Shown: in pieces, positions 22,485 to 34,180 of the stretch
Numbering within the stretch: the stretch's first letter is position 1
Layout of the letters: every line of letters begins with the position of its first letter
Source of the DNA: Bondarzewia mesenterica
Lineage: Eukaryota > Basidiomycota > Agaricomycetes > Russulales > Bondarzewiaceae
Direction: 5' to 3'
Assembly (NCBI GenBank): GCA_004802705.1
Contig: SGPL01000054.1
Span: forward strand, 30,870-94,869
DNA: 64,000 bases
The notes under the pieces: model-generated
Told to the model about the DNA's origin: nothing
The model's database searches: none
The model's input: the letters and a program-made list of their open reading frames with translations, nothing else
Translations under genes and position numbers: made by a program

Positions 22485-24206
22485 ATGACCGTCTGTAGCA
22501 TGATCCCTGTGGCATCCAGTGAATCTGGTCAAGTGAAAGCTGCGGATGACCGATTGCTCAGAATGGACATACAGCTTCAAGAAATGGAGGCAAAGCGTCG
22601 CCGTCTCCTGAAGCAACGGAATCAGCTGTCGCCTATCTCGCGTCTTCCGTCCAATGTTCTGTCTGAGATTTTTCAGGCATGCACTATGGGTGCCCCCTCC
22701 AGCTTCACTGCAATAAAACTGGCTCTCCGTCTTTGTCGAGTCTGCGCACAGTGGCGAGCGATTCTGGTCAATGACCCCAGGTTCTGGACTGTATATTCAT
22801 TTCCGTTCGTCGACAATAATCCCTCGTTTGTAGGCGAACTCCTGGCACGGTCAAAAACAGCACCTATCACTGTTAAAATCGAATCATCTATTTGGTCGCA
22901 TCATTCCCCCTCTAACATAATCAAGGAAGGATGGCAGGCGTTGTATCATCTATCGCACATTCGCAAATTATCCATCGCGTGCGGGTGTAAAGATGCGCGG
23001 AATTATCTGTTTTATCTCAAAACAATTCCTGCTCCCCTCCTGGAAGAATTCAGACTGCGTTCTACGGATGGCAATTTGCTTCGTTGTCCGGAAGATCTAT
23101 TCTGCTTCTGGGCAGCGCCTAATTTACACCGCCTTGAACTCGGCCATTGTCGTTTACTCGATCCTACCAATCCCGCATTACGATCGTTGACATCGTTGAA
23201 TCTGAGATTTTGTGTCTTCCAGTTCCGTGACCTTCTCGATGTCCTGTCCAATACACCGTCGCTCTCAAAGCTGTCCTTGGCGAACAATTTGCCTCCAAAA
23301 CCCGATATGACCCTGTACCTTCGAGGACCGGTCATTCATCTGCCCCGTCTCCAGGACCTCACACTTGATGATCATCCAATTCTTATGCGGGCTCTCATGG
23401 AGCGTATCTCATTCCCTCCATCACTCGTGTTCACTGTTCGCGATCAAATTGATGGTAGACGAACGCTGCCGATCAACTCACACATCCTCGCACTTGCCAC
23501 GGCTGCCGCCACTACAGAACCGCTTCAGTCGTTGATGGTATCCTCCACTAACTCGGGATATGGGACGCCAACGTCATTCATCGTGTCAGGCTCACGAACG
23601 GAGACAGAGTATTCTGCCCATCATCTTGATACTACTAGGGCCCACGTCTATCTATATTTCTGGAGACGCATGAGATACCCGGACTTCCGCTGGCGTGCTC
23701 TGACGGATATTTGTTTGCATCTGCCTCTCGAACATGTTCAGACGCTCACAATCAGTGATTGCAGTCCGGTGGAGGCTTGGGGGGAGGTGCTGCATCGCTT
23801 TTCGAGCGTACAGACCCTTTGTCTGCAGGCTTTGCAGTCTATGACAGAGTTCCTAGAGTTGCTGATTCCGGCTCCGGTGGATGGTTTGGAGGCGCAAGTG
23901 CGGTCATCTCAACCTACGAGCCAGGACCTGCGGACAATGCCACTCCCGATTTTGTCGAAAGTTAAACTGGGACTATCGCGTGGGAACATGGACGAGGAGG
24001 ACGTTGATCAGTTTCTGTGGACTTTGGAGCGGTTTCTGTCTGCGCGTCGAGCGAAAGGAGCTGGGATTGCAGAACTCGAGGTGGCCGGGCTGAGGTTGAA
24101 TCGGCAAGACCGTGAATCGTTGGCTTCTTATGTAGGAACGTTCCGTTTTGACGTTCAGAGGCCTAAACCGGATCAGTTCACTCCATATATCAGTTTCCCG
24201 TGGTAG
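22485..24206 (+). CDS. F-box protein with leucine-rich-like C-terminus, left copy
   Basis: Single-exon frame of about 573 residues from ATG 22485; in-frame ATGs also lie at 22386 and further downstream, so the start is uncertain. A short coiled coil (LQEMEAKRRRLLKQRNQ) leads directly into an F-box-like motif (LSPISRLPSNVLSEIFQAC, then CRVCAQWRAILVNDPRFWT). A long Leu-rich region without regular spacing follows, typical of the greatly expanded agaricomycete F-box families. F-box proteins present substrates to SCF ubiquitin ligases through Skp1. It lies about 600 bp downstream of an arrestin-like gene on the same strand, the same arrangement as at 48.5-52.7 kb, and is an obvious paralogue of that F-box gene (shared IKEGWQALYHLSHI, PLQSLMVSST, FIVSGSRTE). 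Confidence 0.9.
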   Translation: MTVCSMIPVASSESGQVKAADDRLLRMDIQLQEMEAKRRRLLKQRNQLSPISRLPSNVLSEIFQACTMGAPSSFTAIKLALRLCRVCAQWRAILVNDPRFWTVYSFPFVDNNPSFVGELLARSKTAPITVKIESSIWSHHSPSNIIKEGWQALYHLSHIRKLSIACGCKDARNYLFYLKTIPAPLLEEFRLRSTDGNLLRCPEDLFCFWAAPNLHRLELGHCRLLDPTNPALRSLTSLNLRFCVFQFRDLLDVLSNTPSLSKLSLANNLPPKPDMTLYLRGPVIHLPRLQDLTLDDHPILMRALMERISFPPSLVFTVRDQIDGRRTLPINSHILALATAAATTEPLQSLMVSSTNSGYGTPTSFIVSGSRTETEYSAHHLDTTRAHVYLYFWRRMRYPDFRWRALTDICLHLPLEHVQTLTISDCSPVEAWGEVLHRFSSVQTLCLQALQSMTEFLELLIPAPVDGLEAQVRSSQPTSQDLRTMPLPILSKVKLGLSRGNMDEEDVDQFLWTLERFLSARRAKGAGIAELEVAGLRLNRQDRESLASYVGTFRFDVQRPKPDQFTPYISFPW

Positions 24207-24474
24207 GTACACTGGTACGAACGTCTTGTCCACATAATGTAGTTCAATGTAGATCTGTCGGATACATACAATCCTCGTTAAACAACGGTAATATTACCAA
24301 TGACCTGTATACGTCGGCAGCGTTCCAATGCAATTAAATACAATAATTATGGCAAGTTCCACCTCTCTGTCTTGACTTGCGGGGGAATCTGTGTAAAGAC
24401 TGACCAACCCGATTACACGATTACAGAAACAAACGATATGACTGCTGAAATCGAACAAGTGTCCAATCAAATAA

Positions 24475-25897
24475 CTACGCCTGCAATCCCCGACCCGAAA
24501 GATCTGTCTCAGCCTCGAATTCACTGCGCCCATGGCCGCGCTCAACATCATGCGCGCTTTCCTCGATCTTCGGATACTGGTCTGGAGGCTTATTGCTCTC
24601 CGTTAGCTGCGTTATGTGTACTTCCAGCGGTCGCAGAGAGTATGTGAGACCTTGAGACCCGATTGCTCCGATGCCGCTTACGATGTCCTCAGCAAGAGTG
24701 GAACGGGCGTACACAGAGGAGCTGTTCGCCAAGCCGATGCGGATAATGACCATATAGAATGAGATGGCGATGCAAGGTTGTGCCTGCAGGATGAGGTGCA
24801 TACAAACATTGTCCAATAGTCGGAGGTCAGGGCAAACGACATAGGATGGGGTGGGTGATGAGAGACGTACCATGTCGACTAGTATGTAGCTGGATGAGTT
24901 CTTCATGACCCAGCAGACCAGAGTGAGAAAGTGTACGATGGCGTATACGAGGCCCGAATCAACGATGATCATCAAGACGGGCACGCCGCGGCCCATGCGA
25001 TATTTCTTCACGCTATTATTGATGTTCCAAATACGATAAGCAAGGAGAGCTAAATCGATGTTCAGGAGAGCGGAATTGTACAAAAACAAAGAGATTTCAT
25101 GCGCACCTGTGCAACTGAAATTTGTAGTGAGTGTCACGGAATAGAAAGCGGTGATCCATTTCTCAATGGGCTCATAGGAGGATAGGTCCAGTGGATTGAA
25201 ACTGCTGACGTAGTATAATCCGACGATGCCGGTAGCTTCGATTATATAGAACGGGGTCATCCCAGTTTTCACTTAATCTCCTGTATAATTAAGCGACTCA
25301 CCAGCAACGCCCGCGACCATGATGCCCGGAAAGATGGCAAGCCACCATGACTGCCAGACCATATAGCATCGATATATCTGGGGTGCGAGGTGAAAGGATG
25401 ATTGACTTGGGAGCCGTAGAATGACTGACTACAATAGCATCCCCAAATACGGCGGCGATCAGATAGACGAGAGTCTTGAAAACGAATGTGAATTGACTGA
25501 GGTCGGAAAAATAGGCCTCCGATCCGCCTGGCGCGTCGCGAAATTGTATCAAGCCTCTCACAGCGTGAATCACGTTTGTTACCATGTGCTTGACACCCAA
25601 AGGAAAATCGTCAATAAATACACTCGCGCCTTACTTGTCCAAGACCTCACCGTGGTACTCAGGATGGCAAAAAAGATGGAGCAGAGGACCATGGTCTTAT
25701 TCACGTTAGGCGTAGAGCGATGACACCAAAGTATCCAAAGTGTCATGCCGAACATGAAAAAAGAGAAGCCTACAATTTGCATCATCAAGATGCGCGCCGC
25801 GTACGCGGTCGTGAGGATGAGAACACATACCATAAACAACGCCCTCCAACGATACCGCGACGATTGCGGCTCTGGTGAAAGTTGGACCGCTCTTCAT
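24475..25897 (-). CDS. Seven-helix orphan membrane protein (basidiomycete 7TM family)
   Basis: Spliced gene starting at 25897: MKSGPTFTRAAIVAVSLEGVV-YG, then helices FMFGMTLWILWCHR, VLCSIFFAILSTTVR, a loop (YFSDLSQFTFVFKTLVYLIA, VFGDAIVV-YRCYMVWQSWW), LAIFPGIMVAGV, LYYVSSFNPLDLSS, FYSVTLTTNFSCT-LLAYRIW, PVLMIIVDSGLVYAIVHFLT, and ISFYMVIIRIGLANSS. The tail is polar (EESAHDVERGHGRSEFEAET). The order FSD, FKT, GD, YR, LLAYRIW and FYMVIIR matches a large agaricomycete family of seven-helix proteins of unknown function, which I know only from recurring motifs. Ligand and partner are unknown. Introns are short. The gene ends about 270 bp from the convergent F-box gene. Confidence 0.75.
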
Positions 25898-27299
25898 CGC
25901 ATCGACTATTAAAAGGCCTGAGATAGAAGAAAAGCGTCGGTTCCAGGAGGGATCTTAAAAAAAATGGAAAGATAGCAGGTTAAGGATGGACACGGCGCCT
26001 GAGCCTTATGGGCAGCTGGGATCAATGGACCTGGACGCAACGAAGCAAAGAGCGTAGTGGACCGGGACTACCAGTTCCTCAACGTATCCGAGGATGCTAT
26101 TATACTCCCACCTCGAAGAACGGCCCATCTGAAACAAGATCCGAATCAATGCTCACCAATTTGCCCTTTACCTTTTAGTTAGCCGGTCCCACCATCCATT
26201 TTTGTCGTGATCTGAGCAGTCCACATGTCCGAATTTCTATACATCGAGGTCCGAACGGACTTTGGGATGAGCCCAAAAGCTTGGGTGACATCAGTGACTT
26301 AAAAGTTGCACAGTATTGCACCAACCCGGGGCCGCGAGCTAACCAAGAACGACGGCCATCGTTCTTGTGGCGCAAATCATGGGCGCGATGCACTTCGTAA
26401 CGTTACCCTTAACAGACGTTGCGAAATGAAGGGGTACATCAGGCGACCCACATTTCCGGTGTTAAAGTCATATTCTAAACACAGTGCATGTTACGACTGC
26501 ACCCCACTCGTATCGCAAACTGGGAGTAACTGTTCTCTGACCAGAGAAAGAAGGATAGTAGGCAGGCAGCTGTTGCCGCATCAGGATAGACATCAGTCAA
26601 GTCAAACTGACGAAGCTGCATTTAAGTCTGTTAGGGTTGCATGGCAGCGGCAGTGACAAATGCTCACGAGAGAGCTGGGACAGGCTGGGACGTTATTGGG
26701 TCGGGCTTACAAAAGTGAATTTGACCCAAATCGAATACAACATTGATTTGAAGCCAATATTTTGCGCGCTCTGGCTCAGGGTACGTGCATTGCATGGCGA
26801 AAGAATGAATCATAGTAGACCCGTACTTGTTTTCCAGCTCATTACCAAACGATAGATCGTAGGCCGCATGAGAAAAAAGCACACACAGCGGAATCCAGAC
26901 GGGATGTTATATAAATCAAAGGGTGTTTCCGGCAGGAATTGATGTGAGCCTTTTAGCATTTACTCACCCATCGGCTTTCTAGGGTCGCCAGTTAGCGGGG
27001 ACATATTTGAAGCTTAAAGCCATAAGTACTCCGTATCAACATAATGGAAAGAGATCATATAAAATGTCACCATGATATCCGCACCGCCGATCCTGCAGGC
27101 TTTAGGCGCGAACACTGGGGCCGGGTGACTACGTATACTCGTATAGGCGTCTCCTGGGTCCTGTTCTATCCTGTTCTCCGTACTACTCTTATTCACATAG
27201 AAAGATATTTAAAAACAACCATTCAAGAAGAAACTGCAAAGTTATTCATGGGGAGTTTAGTACATTGACGACAAGACTTGAACAGGATTAGGACTGTTT
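25898..27299. other. Intergenic, no gene recognised
   Basis: Several overlapping ORFs of 60-116 codons on both strands have no motif or splice logic. The stretch holds the upstream region of the 7TM gene and the 3' flank of the HIT gene. Confidence 0.4.
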
Positions 27300-28102
27300 T
27301 CAGAGCCGGCTTCTCATCTTCTCCAAAGTAGCTAACAACACTCCGTTCTCAACCTTCTGCTGCGGCCAATTTTGTCCGACGGTCAAAATCAGACCTTCCT
27401 TCTCATTGGGCTTCGGGATAACATGGAAGTGAACATGGCCGATGTGCTGCGCGAAGTCGGAAGGAAGTGGACAGTGTTACTACTGCATTACAATTGAACA
27501 ATAATTTGACAATGTGCTCACCTGGAATGCCAACTCCCCGTTATTCTGCAGCTATGAGCATAACCAACGGCAACATCTAGCTATGGCTTCGACATACCTG
27601 AACAACGTTGTATTGTTCGGCGCCAGTCATCAGAGCAACCTTTTTTCACCGCCGGCCCTATGTCACGCAGGTACTCGTCCGGAAGATCACTGAGGGTCTT
27701 TGCGTGGTCTTCACGCAACAATCGCATCATTCTCCAAGTCAATATGCCTGCGATGTGAGAGCAAATAAAAATCACTTGCATTTGGGGATCACCTGAGTGT
27801 GTCCCTCCGCTACCGGGTTTATGTCAAGGAATGCGAAGCTAAATCACGCAGCGTCAACACGATATTGCATGCGCTAGCAGTTTGCTTGAATTATCATACC
27901 AGCGTTCGTCCTCATAGACCTTGAAGCAAGGGACGCTGCCTAGAAGTATGTCAGTTCGACGTGTTATGGACTGCAAGTTACCGTGACTTTGACTTGCCGC
28001 TCAAAATCATGCAAAACAAGCATCTGTCCGTAAAGTTAGTCGCGGTACTAAGAATAGGAAGTACCAAGGCGAGACTCGCTTTTCGTCTGGGTTCGAGGCC
28101 AT
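27300..28102 (-). CDS. HIT-family nucleotide hydrolase/transferase (Hnt1 type), homopolymer frameshift
   Basis: HIT proteins hydrolyse nucleoside phosphoramidates and related nucleotides. Reconstruction uses seven exons (28102-28080, 28023-27998, 27939-27900, 27838-27780, 27708-27598, 27545-27522, 27446-27300). Segments: NPDEK-CLFCMILSG-SVPCFKVYEDER; FAFLDINPVAEGHTQ; VIPKYHAKTLSDLPDEYL; GAEQYNVVQ; NNGELAFQ (24-nt exon); then IGHVHFHVIPKPNEKEG, containing the catalytic HxHxH triad. C-x2-C resembles the zinc-binding pair of this subgroup. Introns 1, 2 and 4 start with GC. In exon 5 a run of six A (27641-27646 on the plus strand as T6) shifts the frame: five would give KKVALMTGAEQY. It is either a real one-base insertion or an assembly error, and all other parts are intact. 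Exon 2 has only 26 nt. Confidence 0.8.
27709..28079 (-). other. Three GC-AG introns in the HIT gene
   Basis: Introns 28024-28079 (donor GCGAGT), 27940-27997 (donor GCAAGT) and 27709-27779 (donor GCAAGT) each restore a family motif (DEK-CLFC, LSG-SVPCFK and VIPK-YHAK). GT alternatives nearby do not keep the frame. Intron 27839-27899 lies between them and uses ordinary GT. Confidence 0.7.
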
Positions 28103-29894
28103 GTCTAGTTGCACTGCAAGGTATTGCCTAAATGATGCAAGTGAGGGCGATGGAAAGGAAGAGGGAAGATGGGGGGAAGTACTTTGCCAATGTGATTGAT
28201 CCATCCCTTTTAACAGCCTTGCGGCGCACTTTTCCCAGAGTCATTCAGTGAATGCCCTCCATATGCACGCCTGAGGCCTGAGGTCATTGCATTCATGGAT
28301 CTTCCCGTGGAAAGCACCGTGGGAACAATTTGCGAATCCTTACTGGATGTTTGGAATTATCTGGCTTCCTTTCTCTTCCTTGAATCCTTCCCACTCCGAG
28401 TCTGAGATCTAGGAGCGCTTGAGCAATTGCGGAACTCGTATTGCGCTCGCGGCGCCCCGTCTCGAAAACCTCTCAAGGCTGTGTTGCACTTCTCGTCTCC
28501 AGAATATCTGCTTCAGCGTCTGAAGTTTCATATGACCGGCGACTGCGGAGGGGTATGATGGGCCTCGAATCATTCACACAGAACGACGGTCTTCTGTGTA
28601 GGTCGCTACGGAGACTAGAATCATTCGTAATACGTGAATATGAGCAGTAAGTTTGATGTTATTCAAGATGCCATATGCAGAGCCAACTCATTCCAGAAGT
28701 CCAGTAAGCACAGACACGGTACTTGCTACGGATACTATGAGTGACATGTTTTTGCTTCCCATGTGTACATTGATGTTCTAATGTACTGTGTACTAGATCA
28801 TACTTATAAGCCTTGTTAAACTGCTTGTTTTGAACGTAGTGCGCAACGTGATGCGCGAGCGCGTGGCCCCGCGCATGAGTGGGGAAACGATGGTGGTATG
28901 GAACATGGTGCGCAAACACGAGGAGCCGCCATGCCAAAACGAGGAGCTGGTGATATGGTGCGCGTCCGCTAGTCTCCGTAGCGACCTGCACAGAAGACAG
29001 TCGTTCTGTGTTAACGCGTGCGCGAGGCCCCGCCGTATAAAAAGCGCTCGAAACTGGGAACATCGTGTGCGAATGCCAGGCACGAATGCATCGAGATGGC
29101 GGACTGGGCCCATGATGCGTGTGCGCGAGGCCCGCATCTGAATACAATTCCAGCCTCCGCAGAAGTAATGTACCCAGTTTTGGCACTCGATGGAAATCAG
29201 CGCTCAGCCGCCATATGCACCTAGGTAAGCGCTGAATCTCCGAGTTACTTTCCGCTGTGGAATTCCAGTACTCTTCAATTGGAGTATCAGTCACAGAAGC
29301 ATACTGAATGACTATGTGGGAATGCCGCCGTGTCAGAAGAGAAGCGACATATTCGAAGAACTTGATAATGATAATGGCCAGGGCCCGGTGACGCCTCGAG
29401 GCCTAGCTCAAGGACTTGAAGGATGGTTCGCTATTTTTTTTTTGTTGTTGCGATTTGTTGAGACGCTGCTAGATACCATGGCAGTGCTTCTGACTAACCC
29501 TTGAAGGCAATACTGCGACAACTCTCCACAGCGCCAGTGCCCTGGGCTGAATCTCTTCCACGCCTTGCGAGCCAGGTTTCCTACGACATGGAAATTACAA
29601 GGTTCTGATGTTTTCCGGACAAGCGCAAAGGCCTGTGTAATCCACCTTGCGGCATGCAACTGAAATGTACGTAAATACTGTTGACAGCCCTATCCTGTAA
29701 TCTGGATTTCCTGCGACTTGTTTATTCTTTTATGTCAGTTATTGGCGAGCCGCTCAGTTTTATAATATGTTATCCTTGTGCCTTCGGGAATCCCACGGAG
29801 TAGGGCCTGTCGAGGTGCTATAAAACGAGAGTCGGCGGGATCTCTTGTCGCGACAGGTACTCCACGTTCTTCCAGATTCTTTACTCTGACTGGG
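28103..29894. other. Repeat-bearing gene-poor stretch
   Basis: Apart from the inverted repeat, this holds decayed, GC-rich fragments with ORFs on both strands that share short repeated words. No recognisable domain. It separates the HIT gene from the P450 and has the character of an insertion site. Confidence 0.4.
28577..29010. repeat. Inverted repeat pair, 42-bp arms, about 350-bp spacer
   Basis: Left arm 28577-28618 and right arm 28969-29010 are reverse complements with 40 of 42 bases matching (shared GTAGCGACCT and AGAAGAC). Similarity seems to extend weakly outwards (GGGCCTCG on both sides). The spacer contains GC-rich words related to one another (GCGCGAGGCCC and variants at about 28850, 29020 and 29115). 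The structure suits a small non-autonomous DNA transposon or fold-back element. No target-site duplication was confirmed and no open reading frame is convincing. Confidence 0.6.
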
Positions 29895-31963
29895 ATGCAG
29901 TCCGCATACCCCACCGTGATACACATGCTAGCTATGCACTCAGTTCCATTTCCGAATTTCTCCGTCATTATGATTGGAGCTGTCACTTCCACAATTTTCT
30001 ATTGTGTCTATGTTGCACTACTCCGCCGCTCGTTAGTAGACAAAGACGGAAACAGTATCCCTACTGGACCATGGGGATTACCAGTTGTCGGTAAGTGGAA
30101 ATATTCTCTTTCGCTTGCGCTAGATTACACAACTCAACTCTTCTAGGATCATACCCATTCCTGACGCATTATCCAGAAGTCACTCTTGACCGCTGGGCGA
30201 AGAAGTTTGGTGACCTGTACTCAATTTGGCTTGGCAATCAGCTATTTGTCGTTGTATCAGACCCAGGTACTGCGAAGGATCTCATGGTCACCAATGGCGC
30301 CATTTTCTCGTCGCGGAAAGATATGTTCATCAAAGCGCAGACCATTTTTATCGGGAGAGGGATTACGGGGTCGCCATACAACGATACATGGTGAGTATTT
30401 TGTGAAACAGAACGACTATACGTTGATCTGCCACGCAGGAGAAAACATCGCCGTATTGCATGGTCGTGGTTGCAGCAACATATGGTCGACAGCTACTCGC
30501 AAAGTCTTGACCGCGAAGCAAAGGCCATGATTAAGACGTTATTTGAGGACAGCAAAGCAGGCGCTCTGCCGGTCAATCCACAGGTATATTTGCCACTTCA
30601 TTTCAACTCCCTGAGATCACTTTCTGACCCGTTTATGTGCAGCCGCATGCGGGCCGCTCCTCCTTAAACAATATGTTGATGATTGTGTTCGCAATGCGCG
30701 CAAATCGTTTGGATCATCCAATGGTTGCCCACTGTCTCCAAATCAGCCGCGAATTTATGTTAGTCTTGTCATCCTACTGATAAAAATCGCTGACACCGAC
30801 GATAACATGCTAGGAACTGCACGGGGCCAGTCGCGAATTTGGTTGATTTCATTCCTTTGTTGCAGCAGCTACCGACGACTATGCGTTCAAGAGGAAGAAA
30901 ACTCCATCAGGAACTTCTTCGTACCTATGGCGGCATGATCAAGGACATTGAGGCGCAAATGAGGACAGGCGCCCCTGTCCCCGACTGTGCCGCCAAGGCG
31001 ATGATCGAAATGAGAGAAAAGGAAAACCTGGACGAGTTGGACATGGCTATCCTTGCTTCCGCATTTATGATTGCGGGCGTAGAGACGGTATACTCCCACT
31101 GTGCTCAATCGGATCAGCATCTTAATTTTGTTCACTATTGCAGATCGCTGGCATCATACAATGGTTCATGGCCCTCATTGGAGCTCATCCTGACGTGCAA
31201 AAAAAGGCGCAGGAAGAATTGGATCGAGTTGTTGGACGGGACCGGATGCCCACCATAGAAGACGAGAAAGACTGTCCTTACTGCCGCGCAATCATCAAAG
31301 AGGTCCGTTCAGACACTTTTTCGTTTGCACGAATGCGCAGAAGCGGCTTACTGTAGCTTTCATATTAGGTGGAACGGTGCCACAACCCATTTTGGCTGGG
31401 AACTCCGCATGTCAACACGCAGGACTTCACCTACAAAGGACGGTTTATCCCGAAGGATACCGTGATTATCTGTAACACCTATACAATGCATTTCAACGGT
31501 GCAAGATATTCGGATCCTTTTGTATTCAATGTGGGTGTAGATGGCAATTCAGATACTGTCATCACATGTGCTGACATCGGGATTCGCAGCCCGACCGCTA
31601 CATTGATGACCCTCTCAGCTCCTCAGAAAGCGCAAATCTCACCAACCCCTACGAGCGCGATCACTGGATGTTTGGTGTCGGGTAAGTAATTCCTTGGACG
31701 CTGTGCTTTGTTACTGCTTTCATACATAGCACTCACTTGTCAATAGCCGTAGGATATGTGTTGGCATGATCCTTGCAGACCGTGAAATTTGGCTTGCCAT
31801 CTCACATATACTCTGGGCATTCAACATGGTTCAGATTCCGGAGGAGCCAATCGATCTGAAAGAGTATGATGGTCTTTCTGGACGATCGCCCATGCCATTT
31901 AGAATCAAAATCATGCCGAGACATGAGAGAGTCACTCATCTACTTCAGGAGGTTGAGCTATGA
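29895..31963 (+). CDS. Cytochrome P450 monooxygenase (intact-looking, nine exons)
   Basis: Microsomal-type P450 of about 534 residues: exons 29895-30090, 30147-30390, 30439-30583, 30643-30758, 30814-31087, 31144-31302, 31369-31530, 31590-31681, 31747-31963. N-terminal anchor (FSVIMIGAVTSTIFYCVYVA) and proline hinge (IPTGPWGLPVVG) are followed by WRKHRRIAWSW (helix C), the I-helix oxygen motif AGVET, an ExxR (EVER), a PERF-like PDRY and the haem signature FGVGRRICVG, split by a phase-2 intron with the haem Cys present. All joins keep the frame, so the enzyme should be active. The helix-C, AGVET and haem regions resemble agaricomycete secondary-metabolism P450s, but family and substrate cannot be fixed here. 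Its neighbours give no pathway clue. Confidence 0.9.
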
Positions 31964-32118
31964 TCTGCATCGGGAAATCGAGGAGGAGCCTCTACTGCAA
32001 TCCTAGTTATCTCAGCTTGCTCAGGTTTGCAATGGTTCTACAGGTATTACAATGCCGCTACAATGACGTTGCAATAGCTAGGCCTTCGATTGGGTTGTTA
32101 TCAAAGTAACGTTCCAAA

Positions 32119-32352
32119 CTGGTGGATTGAGAGGCGGCCTTTACGCCGGCGTCTCACTTCTCATAAACACCATTCTCCCCGCCACCGAAGCAATCAATTG
32201 GACAATAGGGAGAACAATTCTCGCATTTAGTTCCGTCGAGAAGGACTTTTAATCCAAGCATCCCGACATGCTCTACAGTGATGTACTGGCGGCTGCGTAC
32301 GTGGAATTGGCTAGAAGATTGAAGAGTGCGGGAGATGGCAGCGTACAAATAG
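32119..32352 (+). pseudogene. Truncated copy of the HAD hydrolase gene
   Basis: Reads LYAGVSLLINTILPAT, then TILAFSSVEKDF*SKHPDML, YSDVLAAAYVELARRLKS and GDGSV, closely matching residues about 24-95 of the HAD protein encoded at 39472-40266. Roughly four of five bases match by eye. It lacks both ends and carries a TGA at the conserved W of LVDWETG, a one-base deletion just after it, and a TAA inside the VEKD segment. It is in the opposite orientation to the parent. Confidence 0.9.
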
Positions 32353-34180
32353 TATCAAGCTTACCGTTCGTGCATGAACAAAATCCGCTCACTGGCAAAC
32401 AAGCCTAGGCTGGACAGGCACGAGAAACCGAACAGTTCTAGCATGAAGAAAAACGCGCCTGGTTATGATAAGGCGCACCAAGAGACAAACCAGGAGTATT
32501 AAGCAAGCAGGCAATGAGAAATTATACATACCCAATCTATTCTAGAATCCTCCGATGTCATTCGACACATTTTTGTAGAATATACCACACATCAGCTGTA
32601 AAAGTAGTTAACGACACAGTCAACACCCTGGAAAACTAACAGCAAGGTAAAACAAAGGCGCTCACAAACAAGCGCAATATACGCAGTATAATGCACGGCC
32701 AACGGTGCCGGGTCGCGATACAGATTCTTAAAGGCCCCGCCCGCTCAAAATAAGCGGGTTGCGTCCCATGTGTCGCAGCTGAATGACACCTGAGGAGGGC
32801 GGTCCGGAAGCATATCGAGGATTTTGCGAGGTTGGGAAGATGTAATTTTGAAGCCCGCGAATGGTCATGCGGGCTTGAGCGCTTATTCTGCGTCCCTATT
32901 TCCGGGTTGACTCATGCGGAATGCCTGACTTGGTAATAGAGGAGCGCCAGCATTTGCCTGAGGTCGCCGAAGTTCGAACACCTAGACATTCAGCATCACT
33001 CCATCGCGAAGAGTCGGGGATATTGACACAGCGAAAGGATGAAACGATGCTCGATGGCCGGCGACAGTGGGCATCGCTCCGCGGAGCGCCGTCTACGTAC
33101 CCTTTGATGATCACTTCTAAGATCCCAACTGCTCATTCTCGTATAGCATCGTTGACAGCAGGAATCCTGTCCGATTTCAGCGCTCATCTTCTCAGTTCGC
33201 CGATCACAAGTTTCATAATAGGAGGCCGCCTGGTCCCGGGCAGAAGAAGGGGAGGCCTGTAACGGTCCCGGGCTGATAACCCCACATACAAGGTCTTGTT
33301 CCGTTTCTTGTGTTTGAAAACAATTCTACCTCATCTTGACTCATCGGGGGCAGAGGAGCCTCGGAGTTCCTTGATTGTCAAAAGATACTTGTTGAAAATA
33401 GATCCTCAAGGTTCTTGCGGGCAACGACGCTCATTTTTTTGCGAGTATTGTTGGAGCATCATTAAATATTCTAGCAATTCTTAATAACTCAGGGTTTCAA
33501 GCCCGCTGATATGGGGTGGGGATTGAATTGATCAAGCCATCATCTGCCGACGCACATGCAGATGGACTCACAGGTTGCTCAAAGCAAGTTCCAACCTGTT
33601 CCAACAGATTTTAGGTACGCCATGTGAATAATCAGGAAGCCCTCGTTGTATTGACTTGAATTGGGCAACTTTCTAGGATATAGCCAATGTATACATATCC
33701 ATATACTCTTTCCCCCGTCCTTACGATACGTACTACCTTGATCATCATTAATCAAGAGACCCTGGATAAAGAAGAGATATGAGGTAACATTTACGAGTAT
33801 GTATCAGGTTCTGCAACTCTCACTCGGCTACGCAGGCTTTAGAATCGCAAGACAGGACGTTGAGGTGTCAGTTGACCCCTGAGTTGGAATAGAAGAAGAA
33901 GATAAATTTCCGTCTCAGATATCGTGTAATCGAGACTTCACTCGAGCACATGCATGTTGTTACGCAATCGACAAGCAATAAGTTTTCCTTTCACTTCCTG
34001 TTGTCGTGACGCATCCTGATGATCAATGGGCATTGTAGATTTATTGATGAACGATGAGTCTCACCAACTCCAACCCTCACGCCCTCTTAAGTCTTCTCAT
34101 CCGCAGGGATTGACAACTCGTTGCTTCCACACTTGAACAAATCACTGCACTTACAAGTTGGTTTTGCCCTCCCGCAAAGG
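32353..34180. other. Intergenic between pseudogene and 7TM gene
   Basis: No recognisable gene. ORFs at 32921-33262 and 33296-33484 lack motifs. No remnant of the second HAD half was seen, so the duplicated block appears to stop at 32352. Confidence 0.4.

Noticed and set aside
28441..29294. Coding gene across the inverted repeat
   Set aside because: ORFs on both strands share words only because the DNA arms are inverted copies; no splice logic or domain.
33400..33530. tRNA-like segment near GTTTCAAGCCCGC
   Set aside because: No matching A-box or foldable cloverleaf around it was found by eye.
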